Below, in pieces: positions 35,646-43,288 of a DNA stretch of 64,000 bases. The translations under genes were made by a program, and so were the position numbers. The stretch is from Streptomyces sp. A1136 (GTDB taxonomy: Bacteria > Actinomycetota > Actinomycetes > Streptomycetales > Streptomycetaceae), in assembly GCF_004795055.1 (NCBI RefSeq), contig NZ_SSBJ01000002.1, forward strand, positions 62,001 through 126,000, written 5' to 3'. The notes beneath the pieces were generated by a model, which did no database searches, was not told where the DNA came from, and worked only from the letters and a program-made list of their open reading frames with translations. Each line of letters opens with the position of its first letter. Position 1 is the stretch's first letter.

Positions 35646-37139
35646 TCAGTCCATGCCGATCCAGACCGACTTGGTCTGGGTGTAGCTCTCCAGGGATTCG
35701 GGCCCGCACTCACGGCCGTAACCGGAGGCCTTGTAGCCGCCGTAGGGCACCGAGGGGTCGTACTGGTTGTAGCAGTTGACCCAGACGGTGCCCGCCTTGA
35801 TCTGCGAGGCCACCCGGTGGGCGCGCCGCAGGTCCTTGGTGTGCACCCCCGCGGCGAGGCCGTACGCGCTGTCGTTGGCGATGCGCACGGCGTCCTCCTC
35901 GGTGTCGAAGGGGATGATCGACAGGACCGGTCCGAAGATCTCCTCCTGGGCGATCCGCATCCCGTTGTCGACACCGGTGAAGACGGTCGGCAGGAAGTAC
36001 AGGCCGCCCGACAGGCCCGTGGAGGCGCCCTCGGGGGTCCAGCCGGTGCCGCCGGTCCGCAGGACGGCGCCTTCCTTCTCGCCGACCTCGATGTAGGAGC
36101 TCACCTTGTCGAACTGGCCGCGGTGGGCGAGCGGCCCGAACAGGGTGGCCGGGTCGCGGGGGTCTCCGGGCTTGAGGGCGGAGGCCCGGCGCACCAGCCG
36201 TTCGACCATCTCGTCGTGGATGGGGCGCTGGAGCAGCAGCCGGGAGCCGGCGGTGCAGATCTCGCCCTTGTTGTAGTAGATGCCGAAGAAGGCCAGTTCC
36301 TCGGCGGCGGCGAGGTCCGCGTCGGCGAAGACGATGTTGGCGGACTTGCCGCCGAGTTCCATCGTGACCTTCTTCAGGGTGCCGGCCGACTTGCGGATGA
36401 TCGCCTGGCCGACCGCGGTGGAGCCGGTGAAGGCGATCTTGTCGATGCCGGGGTGGTCGGTGAGGGTCTCCCCCAGTTCCACGCCCGGGCCGGTGATGAC
36501 GTTCAACACCCCGTCCGGGATCTCCGCCTCCTGGAACAGTTCGGCGATCTTGAGGGCGGTGAGCGGGGTGGCCGGGGAGGGCTTGTGGACGACCGTGTTG
36601 CCCGCGGCGAGGGCCGGGGCGATCTTGGTCATCGAGAGCAACAGCGGGAAGTTGAACGGGGTGATCGCGCACACCACGCCCAGCGGTTCACGCAGGGTGT
36701 AGGCGAGCTGGCCGCCGGCCGGGGCGCGCGACGAGCCGTCGACACGGGTGACCGCACCCGCGTAGTAGTGCATGAGCTGGGCGGCCATCGGGGCGTCGAC
36801 CGTGCTGGAGAAGGCGAACGGCTTGCCCATGTCCACCGTCTCCAGCAGGGCGATCTCCTCCAGGTCCCGCTCGATGAGCTCCCCGACCCGGTTCAGCCGT
36901 AGCGCGCGTTCCTGGGCGGACAGTCTGCTCCACGGGCCTTCCTCGTACGCCTGGCGGGCGGCGGCCACGGCCGCGTCCGCGTCCGCGGCGGTGGCCTGGG
37001 CCACCGGTACGATCTCCCCCCCGTCCACGGGGCTGACGTCCGGTTCGGTCCGGCCGTCCTGGGACTCGACCCATCTGCCGCCGATGAAGAGCTTCCCGGG
37101 GTTGGCGAGGGGCTGGCCGCTCAGCTCACGCTTGGTCAT
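35646..37139 (-). CDS. NAD(P)-dependent aldehyde dehydrogenase
   Basis: A 497-residue ALDH-superfamily enzyme. NAD-binding VVHKPSPATPLTALKIAELF (Lys) and the FTGSTAVGQAI turn are present, with catalytic Glu in MELGGKSAN (about 265) and catalytic Cys in NKGEICTAGSRLL (about 300). The EEIFGPVLSI motif is intact. It oxidises an aldehyde to the acid; betaine-aldehyde-, phenylacetaldehyde- and semialdehyde-type substrates are possible. It lies 32 nt after a DJ-1 gene and 9 nt before the reductase gene in the same run. Confidence 0.93.
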   Translation of the reverse strand: MTKRELSGQPLANPGKLFIGGRWVESQDGRTEPDVSPVDGGEIVPVAQATAADADAAVAAARQAYEEGPWSRLSAQERALRLNRVGELIERDLEEIALLETVDMGKPFAFSSTVDAPMAAQLMHYYAGAVTRVDGSSRAPAGGQLAYTLREPLGVVCAITPFNFPLLLSMTKIAPALAAGNTVVHKPSPATPLTALKIAELFQEAEIPDGVLNVITGPGVELGETLTDHPGIDKIAFTGSTAVGQAIIRKSAGTLKKVTMELGGKSANIVFADADLAAAEELAFFGIYYNKGEICTAGSRLLLQRPIHDEMVERLVRRASALKPGDPRDPATLFGPLAHRGQFDKVSSYIEVGEKEGAVLRTGGTGWTPEGASTGLSGGLYFLPTVFTGVDNGMRIAQEEIFGPVLSIIPFDTEEDAVRIANDSAYGLAAGVHTKDLRRAHRVASQIKAGTVWVNCYNQYDPSVPYGGYKASGYGRECGPESLESYTQTKSVWIGMD

Positions 37140-37171
37140 GGCTGCCTTCCGTGTCGGGGGTGCGGGACCTG

Positions 37172-37912
37172 TCAGCCCTTCGCGAGCTGCGCCAGGAACG
37201 TCTCGGCGAGGGCCTTGGAGGAGTACGGGTTCTGGCCGGTGGTGAGCTTGCGGTCGACGACGACGTGGGAGTCCCAGATCGCCTCGGCCTTCTCGTAACG
37301 GGCGCCGAGTCTGGTGAGTTCGACCTCCAGGATCAGCGGGAGCCGCCCGGCCATGTTGGTGACGAGTTCCTCGCTGTGCGAGAAGGCCGTCATCCGGTAG
37401 CCCTCGAACGGCCAGCGGCCCTCGCCGTCGCGCAGCGCGAGCAGCGAGGTGTGGCCGTGGCAGACGGTGGCCAGCGGCTTGTCCTGGGCGATGGCCCACC
37501 GCAGGATCTGGGCGAGCTCGTCGGACTTCGGCAGGTCGCCGATGGCGCCGTGGCCGCCGCTGATGTAGATCCCGTCGTAGTCGGCGATGTCCTTCTCACC
37601 GAGGGATTCGAGCGCGATCGGGCTTTCGAGCTGCGGGGTACTCCCGATGACCCGTAGGTATTCGGCCGCGTTGGCGGTGTCCTCGTCGGGTGAGCCCGCG
37701 GGCCGGACGTACTGGAGGAACTGCGGGTCGACGCTGGTCCGGTCGACCGTCGGGGCCTGGCCGCCGATCGTCGCCACGTCCACGGTGTGGCCGGCGTCGC
37801 GGAAGAGGGTGTAGGGCACGACGAATTCCTCGGCCCAGAAACCCGAGGGGTGTTGTTCCCCGTCGAGCAGATGGAGCGTGGCCTTTGCCGTCATGACGAC
37901 GAGGATCTTCAT
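37172..37912 (-). CDS. DJ-1/PfpI-family protein (Hsp31/glyoxalase III-like)
   Basis: A 246-residue type 1 glutamine-amidotransferase-fold protein. The nucleophile elbow is TVCHGHTSLLAL with Cys about 144, preceded by ISGGHGAIGDLPKSDEL. GEQHPSGFWAEEFVVPY with its Glu resembles the Hsp31/glyoxalase III subgroup, which converts methylglyoxal to lactate without cofactor. AAGGAG precedes the ATG. It is one of three DJ-1-fold genes in the run. A carbonyl-detoxification role is inference from the family and from the aldehyde enzymes nearby. Confidence 0.88.
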   Translation of the reverse strand: MKILVVMTAKATLHLLDGEQHPSGFWAEEFVVPYTLFRDAGHTVDVATIGGQAPTVDRTSVDPQFLQYVRPAGSPDEDTANAAEYLRVIGSTPQLESPIALESLGEKDIADYDGIYISGGHGAIGDLPKSDELAQILRWAIAQDKPLATVCHGHTSLLALRDGEGRWPFEGYRMTAFSHSEELVTNMAGRLPLILEVELTRLGARYEKAEAIWDSHVVVDRKLTTGQNPYSSKALAETFLAQLAKG

Positions 37913-37982
37913 GACTGATCTCCTTGTTCTGGAATCGCTGCCGATTCAACACGCCGCCCGCGAGGGGCGTAAGGGGGGAGCG

Positions 37983-38729
37983 TCAGGCGCGCGATACTTC
38001 GTCACGTGCGTCCAGCGCCGAGATGATGGTGCGGAATTCACCGACCAAGGGGTGGTCGGGATGGGCTTCGGCGAATAGGCGCTCGCCGTACAGAGCGGCC
38101 ATTTCCGGTACGTACGGAAGGATTCCGGCCAGGGGCGCCCCGTAGACCTCCTCGGCGCGCCGGCGGGCGTCCACCCGGTCGATGCCCTCGGGGGCCATGC
38201 TCAGGACGAGCGCCCGCCGGCAGGCCAGTCGCCCGGCGAGCGAGAGGGTCTCCTCGACCCCGGAGAGGTCGACGCGGTCGGCCCGAGCCATGATCATCAC
38301 CACGTCGGCGCCGGCCATGGCGGTCACCGACTCGTTGTTGAGCCCGGCGTGGGTGTCGAGCAACAGGACGTCGAGCGCGTAGTGCTCGGACAGCCGGTCG
38401 AAACCCTCCGGGAGCAGGCCCACGTCGTAGCCGGTGGACATGAGTTCGCGCAGGGCCGCCGTCCCGGTCCGTGCCGGTACGACGTACAGACCGGGCACAC
38501 CGGTCTTCTGGGCCGCGGTCTCGATCTCGCAGCGGCCGAGGAGGTAGTCGGCGAGCGAGCCGGCGCCCGGGCCGATCCGGAAGAGGAGGTCCAGGGTGGG
38601 CGACTGGATGTCGGTGTCTACCACCCCCACCCGGCGCCCCCCGGCCGCGATCAGCAGCGCGAGGTTCGCCAGTACCGAGGACTTGCCCGTACCGCCACGG
38701 TGTGAGTGCACCACGATGGTCCGGGTCAT
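37983..38729 (-). CDS. MinD/ParA-like P-loop ATPase
   Basis: A 248-residue ATPase with a deviant Walker A motif SHRGGTGKSSVLANLALL (residues about 9-26, signature Lys retained), switch-I VVDTDIQSPTLDLLF and Walker B VLLLDTHAGLN. No C-terminal amphipathic membrane helix like that of MinD is obvious. Its ATG overlaps the SpoIIE-phosphatase stop by one base. A ParA-type protein coupled to a partner-switching module is unusual; it might position or gate the regulators (inference). Confidence 0.88.
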   Translation of the reverse strand: MTRTIVVHSHRGGTGKSSVLANLALLIAAGGRRVGVVDTDIQSPTLDLLFRIGPGAGSLADYLLGRCEIETAAQKTGVPGLYVVPARTGTAALRELMSTGYDVGLLPEGFDRLSEHYALDVLLLDTHAGLNNESVTAMAGADVVMIMARADRVDLSGVEETLSLAGRLACRRALVLSMAPEGIDRVDARRRAEEVYGAPLAGILPYVPEMAALYGERLFAEAHPDHPLVGEFRTIISALDARDEVSRA

Positions 38730-39979
38730 CAGGCCGCCGCCGTTCGGTCGGCGTGCGGCCCCCGCGCCGCACGTGGCCGGTGCAGGGCCAGCATGGTGAC
38801 GTCGTCGTGCTGTTCGGCGAGCCCGGTGTGCTCGCGCACCGCCAGGTCGATCCGGTCGACGACGTCCTTGCCGCTCACGGGCGGTCCCCCGAGCAGTTCC
38901 AGCATCCGCTCGTCGCCGAGGAAGGTTCCTTCCGGGCAGCGGGCCTCCGGTACCCCGTCCGTGAACACGAAGAGGGTGTCCCCGGGGTTCAACTGGGCGT
39001 AGCCGAGGGTGTAGACGCAGTCGGGCAGGACGCCGACGGCCGGTCCGGTGACGTCGAGCGGGACGGGCACGTCGCCGGAGCCGGACAGCAGCAGGGGCGG
39101 GTTGTGACCTCCGTTGATGTAGACCAGGCTGCCGGTGAGCGGGTCGAGCACCCCGAAGAACAGGGTGGCGAAGTAGCCCTGCCGCAGGTGGTTGCGGGTG
39201 AGATAGCCGTTGGTGGCCGTGACCGCGTTGAGCAGCGGGGTGGCGCCGACGACGGGGGTGCGACGGCTGCCCCCCGTGCGGCCGGCCGCCATCAGGTGCT
39301 GGAGGCCGCTGTTCTCCGCGGTGTGCCGCAGCAGGGAGCGGATGAGCGCCATGAAGAGGGCCGCCCCGACGCCCTTGTCGCAGACGTCGGCGACGACCAC
39401 CGCGAGCCGGCGGCCCCGGGACATCTCGAAGACGTCGTAGAAGTCGCCCGCGACCTGGCGCGCGGGCCGGAAGCGTACGTCGATCTCCCAGCCGGCCGGG
39501 ACGGGCAGCGATTCGGGCAGGAACCCGGCCTGGATCTCCCGGCCGATCTCCAACTCCTTCTCGTATCCCATCAGTTCGGCGCGGGCATCCGCCTCGCGCA
39601 GGGTCCGGCCGAGCCCGGCCCGCTCGGAGCAACTGTGCAGTCTGGCGCCGACCAGGGCCGGCAGGAACGGCGGTACGAGGTAGTCGTGGCCGAGCCGTAC
39701 GTGCTGCTCCAGGGCGGCGAACTCCGCCACGGTCCAGACGACCACGATCGGGGCCCCGGCCCAGCGGCGCAGCCGGCGTACGGCCATCCGCACGCTCTCG
39801 CCGTCGGCCTCGGCCGGGGCGAGCAGCACGTCCGCCACGGGCAGCACTTCCAGTGGGCCTCGCAGCAGTTCCGTCAGGGTGCGGGGGACGAGTTCCGCGT
39901 CCATCAGCCTGAGTGCGTCGAGCAGTTCGGGCGTGGGAGGCGGGTACTCGTCGAGGATGATCACGGTCGTGGAGGGCAT
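38729..39979 (-). CDS. SpoIIE-type PP2C phosphatase with receiver-like N-terminus
   Basis: A 416-residue protein. The N-terminus (about 1-120) has a receiver-like fold without a clear phospho-acceptor Asp. A short coiled-coil linker follows (RTLREADARAELMGYEKELE), then a SpoIIE phosphatase domain (about 165-400) with metal-binding Asp residues in QVAGDFYDVFEMSRG, VVVADVCDKGVGAALFM and EQHDDVTMLAL. It should dephosphorylate a STAS anti-anti-sigma protein. It overlaps the HATPase gene by 19 nt, and STAS genes lie just upstream. Confidence 0.9.
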   Translation of the reverse strand: MPSTTVIILDEYPPPTPELLDALRLMDAELVPRTLTELLRGPLEVLPVADVLLAPAEADGESVRMAVRRLRRWAGAPIVVVWTVAEFAALEQHVRLGHDYLVPPFLPALVGARLHSCSERAGLGRTLREADARAELMGYEKELEIGREIQAGFLPESLPVPAGWEIDVRFRPARQVAGDFYDVFEMSRGRRLAVVVADVCDKGVGAALFMALIRSLLRHTAENSGLQHLMAAGRTGGSRRTPVVGATPLLNAVTATNGYLTRNHLRQGYFATLFFGVLDPLTGSLVYINGGHNPPLLLSGSGDVPVPLDVTGPAVGVLPDCVYTLGYAQLNPGDTLFVFTDGVPEARCPEGTFLGDERMLELLGGPPVSGKDVVDRIDLAVREHTGLAEQHDDVTMLALHRPRAARGPHADRTAAA

Positions 39980-40425
39980 GGGTCCGTCCCCTCGGCCTTC
40001 ACGGTCAGCGTGCTGACGTTCCGGCCGTCCATGCGTGCGTAGCTGAATTCGTCCACGCTGGTGAGAGCCAGGTGGATGCCGAGACCGCCGACCCGCCGCC
40101 GTTCCGGGGGAACCCCGGTGGCGGGGGGCAGGCAGCCTCGGACGGGGTCGAAGGCGGGTGCGGCGTCTTCGATGACGATCCGCACCCCGCCGGGGCCGCA
40201 GTGGCCGCGGACGGTGATCCGTCCGCCGCCACCCCGGTACCCGTGGGTGATGACGTTCGTGGCCAGTTCGTCCACGGCCAGCCGAATCCGGTACGTCGCC
40301 TGTTTGCCCAGGCGTGCCCGGCCGGCCAGGCGCAGGACGAACGCGGCGATGTCGCCCAGTGCCCCTACCTTCGCGGGCACGTCCAGTACGGAGGGCTTGC
40401 TCGCCAGTTCGACCATGTCTCCCAC
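39961..40425 (-). CDS. RsbW/RsbT-like ATP-binding (HATPase_c_2) regulator
   Basis: A 154-residue GHKL-ATPase protein of the anti-sigma/serine-kinase type. The N box is RLAVDELATNVITHGYRG, followed by RIVIEDAAPAFDP and GGLGIHLALTSVDEFSY. Such proteins phosphorylate STAS partners and may hold a sigma factor. GTG 40425 starts 5 nt after the STAS stop; ATG 40416 is a second choice. No sigma-factor gene lies in the run, so the final target is elsewhere or is not a sigma factor. Confidence 0.88.
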   Translation of the reverse strand: MGDMVELASKPSVLDVPAKVGALGDIAAFVLRLAGRARLGKQATYRIRLAVDELATNVITHGYRGGGGRITVRGHCGPGGVRIVIEDAAPAFDPVRGCLPPATGVPPERRRVGGLGIHLALTSVDEFSYARMDGRNVSTLTVKAEGTDPCPPRP

Positions 40426-40430
40426 GGCCG

Positions 40431-40742
40431 TCAGTCGTCGGAGAGCTGGATGCTCCGGTCCAGTCCGGCGGTGCGGATGGTCCGGGACACGGGCTCGATG
40501 GCGCCGACCACCTTGATGGTGACGTGGTCGGCCACCTTCTGCTGGGCGAAGACCAGGGAGCGCAGTCCGGCGCTGGCCATGTAGCCGACGCCGGCCATCC
40601 GGATCTCGACGGTGTTGGTGCCGTGGCCCGCGGCCTTCTCGATGGTCTGGTGGAAGTCCGGGGCCGTGTTGGCGTCCAACTCGCCCGCCAGTTCGATCAC
40701 GGTGGTGTCGCCCTCGATGCTCAGGGACACGGAAAGCGGCAT
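40431..40742 (-). CDS. STAS-domain anti-sigma-factor antagonist
   Basis: A 103-residue STAS protein (IELAGELDANTAPDFHQTIE; VGYMASAGLRSLVFAQQK). The phospho-acceptor Ser sits in MASAGLR, the position dephosphorylated by SpoIIE enzymes. AGGAG precedes the ATG. It is followed by its presumed kinase (39961) and phosphatase (38729), completing a partner-switching unit. Confidence 0.92.
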   Translation of the reverse strand: MPLSVSLSIEGDTTVIELAGELDANTAPDFHQTIEKAAGHGTNTVEIRMAGVGYMASAGLRSLVFAQQKVADHVTIKVVGAIEPVSRTIRTAGLDRSIQLSDD

Positions 40743-40759
40743 GTCAGGTCTCCTTCTGG

Positions 40760-42907
40760 TCAGAACGTCCCGGTCGTCTCGGGCTCGTTCGTACGGCCCA
40801 CGAGGATCACGACGGAGCGGGGGCCGATCAGGTACTTGCCGGCGTTGTCCAGCTCCTGTTCCGCACCGGGGGTGCGGATGTCGTACGGTGCCTCGGCCGA
40901 GGTGTCGGCGAACAGGTGCCAGGTCCGCCCGCCCGGCAGGGCGGGCAGTTCCAGGTCGTGCGACTCCCAGTGCGAGTTCATGGCCACGTACACCACGTCG
41001 TCGTCCCCGGTGCCGCAGCGGGCCACCGCCAAGAGTCGGCTCTCCTGCGACCAGTCGGGCTGCCAGGCCCGCTCCCCGTGCCAGCTGATGTCGGGCAGCC
41101 CCAGGGAGTCCCGCATCTGTCCGGTGGGGTGCGAGGTGGAGCGCAGCTCGCGGTGGTGCTTGCGGAAGGCGATCAGCTCGCGGGTGAAACGGAGCAGTTC
41201 GGCGTTCTCGTCGACCTGGTCCCAGTCGAACCAGGACAGTTCGTTGTCCTGGCAGTACGTGTTGTTGTTGCCCTGCTGGGTGCGCGCCACCTCGTCACCG
41301 GACAGCAGCATCGGGATGCCCTGACTGGTGAAGAGGATGGCCAGCGCGTTCTTCATCTGGCGCAGCCGCAGCGCGTTGACCTCGGGGTCGTCGGTGGGAC
41401 CCTCGGCCCCGCAGTTCCAGCTGGCGTTGTCGTTGCCGCCGTCGTTGTTGCCCTCGCCGTTGGCCTCGTTGTGCTTGTCGTTGTACGAGACGAGGTCGGC
41501 GAGGGTGAACCCGTCGTGCGCGGTCAGGAAGTTGACCGACGCCGAGGTGCCGCGGGTCGAGTAGAGGTCGGGCGAGCCCGCCACCCGGGTGGCGAGTTCC
41601 CCGGTGACCCCGGGGTCGCCCTTGAGGAAGCTGCGGACGGTGTCGCGGTACTTGCCGTTCCACTCCGCCCAGCGTCCGTACGCCGGGAAGTTGCCGACCT
41701 CGTAGAGGCCGCCGGCGTCCCAGGCCTCGGCGATGAGCTTGGTGTGCCGCAGCACCGGGTCGAAGGCGAGCGACTCCAGCAGCGGCGGGTTGGGCAGCGG
41801 GGTGCCGTCCGCGGAGCGGCCGAGGATGGCCGCGAGGTCGAACCGGAAGCCGTCGATGTGGTAGTCGGCCACCCAGTGGCGCAGGCAGTCGAGCACGTAG
41901 TTGCGCACCACGGGGTGGTTGCAGTTGACGGTGTTGCCGGTGCCGCTGAAGTTGAAGTAGTACCCCTCGGGCGTGAGCATGTAGTACGTGGCGTTGTCGA
42001 GCCCCTTGAAGGAGATCGTCGGGCCTTGCTCGTTGCCCTCGGCGGTGTGGTTGAAGACGACGTCGAGGATGACCTCGATTCCGGCCGCGTGCAGGTCCTT
42101 GATCAGGGTGCGGAACTCGTCGCCCTGCATCCCGTAGCGTCCGGTGGCCGCGTAGCCGGCCTTGGGCGCGAAGAACGCGACGGTGTTGTAGCCCCAGTAG
42201 TCGTAGAGCTTCTCGCCGGTCTCCGGGTTGCTCCGCGGGTTGTCGCTCTCGTCGAACTCGAACACCGGCAGGAGTTCGATGCAGTTGATCCCGAGTTCCT
42301 TGAGGTACGGGATCTTCTCGCGCAGCCCGGCGAAGGTCCCGGGGGCGGTGACCCCCGAGGAGGGGTGCCGGGTGAAACCGCGGACGTGGGCCTCGTAGAC
42401 GACGAGGTCCTCGGCGGGTATCCGCAGGGGGGTGTCGTCGCCCCAGTCGAAGTCCTGGAGGCAGACCCGCGAGCGGTACTGGTAGCCGCGGCTGCGGTCC
42501 GGTTCCACGCCCCACACGTCGCGGCCGGCGATCAGCCGCGCGTAGGGGTCGGAGAGGACCTGGCGGGCGTCGAAGCGGTGGCCGGTGACCGGGTCGTAGG
42601 GGCCGTCGGCCCGGTACCCGTACTCGATGTTCTCGTGGTCGAGACCGAAGACCGTCATCGCGAAGACGCTGCCGGTGCGGAACTCCTCCGGGAACTCCAG
42701 CTCGGCCATCGGCTCGGCCTCGCCGCGCTTGTAGATGACCAGGGTCATGGAGGTGGCCTGGTCGGAGAAGACGGAGAAGCTGACCCCGCCGGGTACCACG
42801 TTGGCCCCGAACGGGAAGGGCTTGCCGGCGCGGACCCGGTACCCGCCCACCTCGTGGGTCGGGTAGGCGTCGACGCGCAGGACCTGTTCGCTCGTGGTTT
42901 CGCTCAT
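40760..42907 (-). CDS. glgX: Glycogen debranching enzyme (isoamylase-type, GH13)
   Basis: A 715-residue GlgX. An N-terminal CBM48 domain covers about 25-130 (FPFGANVVPGGVSFSVFSDQ). The GH13 barrel has VVFNHTAEGN (region I), GFRFDLAAILG (region II, nucleophile Asp), LIAEAWDAGG (region III, acid Glu) and NFLTAHDGF (region IV). It removes limit-dextrin branches during glycogen use. The ATG overlaps the preceding STAS stop by 4 nt, so it is translationally coupled to a regulator. No other glycogen gene is present, so the gene is out of its usual context. Confidence 0.94.
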   Translation of the reverse strand: MSETTSEQVLRVDAYPTHEVGGYRVRAGKPFPFGANVVPGGVSFSVFSDQATSMTLVIYKRGEAEPMAELEFPEEFRTGSVFAMTVFGLDHENIEYGYRADGPYDPVTGHRFDARQVLSDPYARLIAGRDVWGVEPDRSRGYQYRSRVCLQDFDWGDDTPLRIPAEDLVVYEAHVRGFTRHPSSGVTAPGTFAGLREKIPYLKELGINCIELLPVFEFDESDNPRSNPETGEKLYDYWGYNTVAFFAPKAGYAATGRYGMQGDEFRTLIKDLHAAGIEVILDVVFNHTAEGNEQGPTISFKGLDNATYYMLTPEGYYFNFSGTGNTVNCNHPVVRNYVLDCLRHWVADYHIDGFRFDLAAILGRSADGTPLPNPPLLESLAFDPVLRHTKLIAEAWDAGGLYEVGNFPAYGRWAEWNGKYRDTVRSFLKGDPGVTGELATRVAGSPDLYSTRGTSASVNFLTAHDGFTLADLVSYNDKHNEANGEGNNDGGNDNASWNCGAEGPTDDPEVNALRLRQMKNALAILFTSQGIPMLLSGDEVARTQQGNNNTYCQDNELSWFDWDQVDENAELLRFTRELIAFRKHHRELRSTSHPTGQMRDSLGLPDISWHGERAWQPDWSQESRLLAVARCGTGDDDVVYVAMNSHWESHDLELPALPGGRTWHLFADTSAEAPYDIRTPGAEQELDNAGKYLIGPRSVVILVGRTNEPETTGTF

Positions 42908-43248
42908 CGCGCGGCCCGGACCTTCGCGGTGGCCGCCTCCGCCTCGCCGGTGGAGAAGAAGTCCAGGAAGCCGGTGGCCGACATGACGAACCGGACTTCC
43001 TCGCTCACCCCGTACAGGGTGACGGCGACACCCGCGTGCTGGGCCTCGCGGTAGACGACGAGCAGGGTGCGCAGGCCGGCGCTGGAGACGTAGGTGACGG
43101 CGGTGAGGTCGATGCGCAGCGACCGTCCCTCGCGGACGAGTGGCAGCAGGGCCTGGAGCAGCTGCCCCGAGGTCTCGCTGTTGATCTCACCGGTGGCGAC
43201 GAGGACCGTGCCGCCCTTGTTCCGGCGTTCCTTCACGTGAAGAGTCAT
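42904..43248 (-). CDS. STAS-domain anti-sigma-factor antagonist (second)
   Basis: A 114-residue STAS protein (VATGEINSETSGQLLQALLP; TYVSSAGLRTLLVVYREAQH) with a Ser in the VSSAGLR phosphorylation loop. The C-terminal tail is longer than in the STAS protein at 40431. It precedes glgX with a 4-nt overlap and is 40 nt after the AGE-family gene. Two STAS proteins on either side of glgX suggest one input and one output partner, or the regulation of GlgX itself (inference). Confidence 0.9.
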   Translation of the reverse strand: MTLHVKERRNKGGTVLVATGEINSETSGQLLQALLPLVREGRSLRIDLTAVTYVSSAGLRTLLVVYREAQHAGVAVTLYGVSEEVRFVMSATGFLDFFSTGEAEAATAKVRAAR

Positions 43249-43288
43249 TGTCTTCTTCCCCTCATGGTGGGGCGCCCCCCGTTGGGCA

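Noticed and set aside
37983..38729. Chromosome-partitioning ParA with parS nearby
   Set aside because: No ParB gene and no parS-like site in the neighbourhood; the protein is coupled to a phosphatase.
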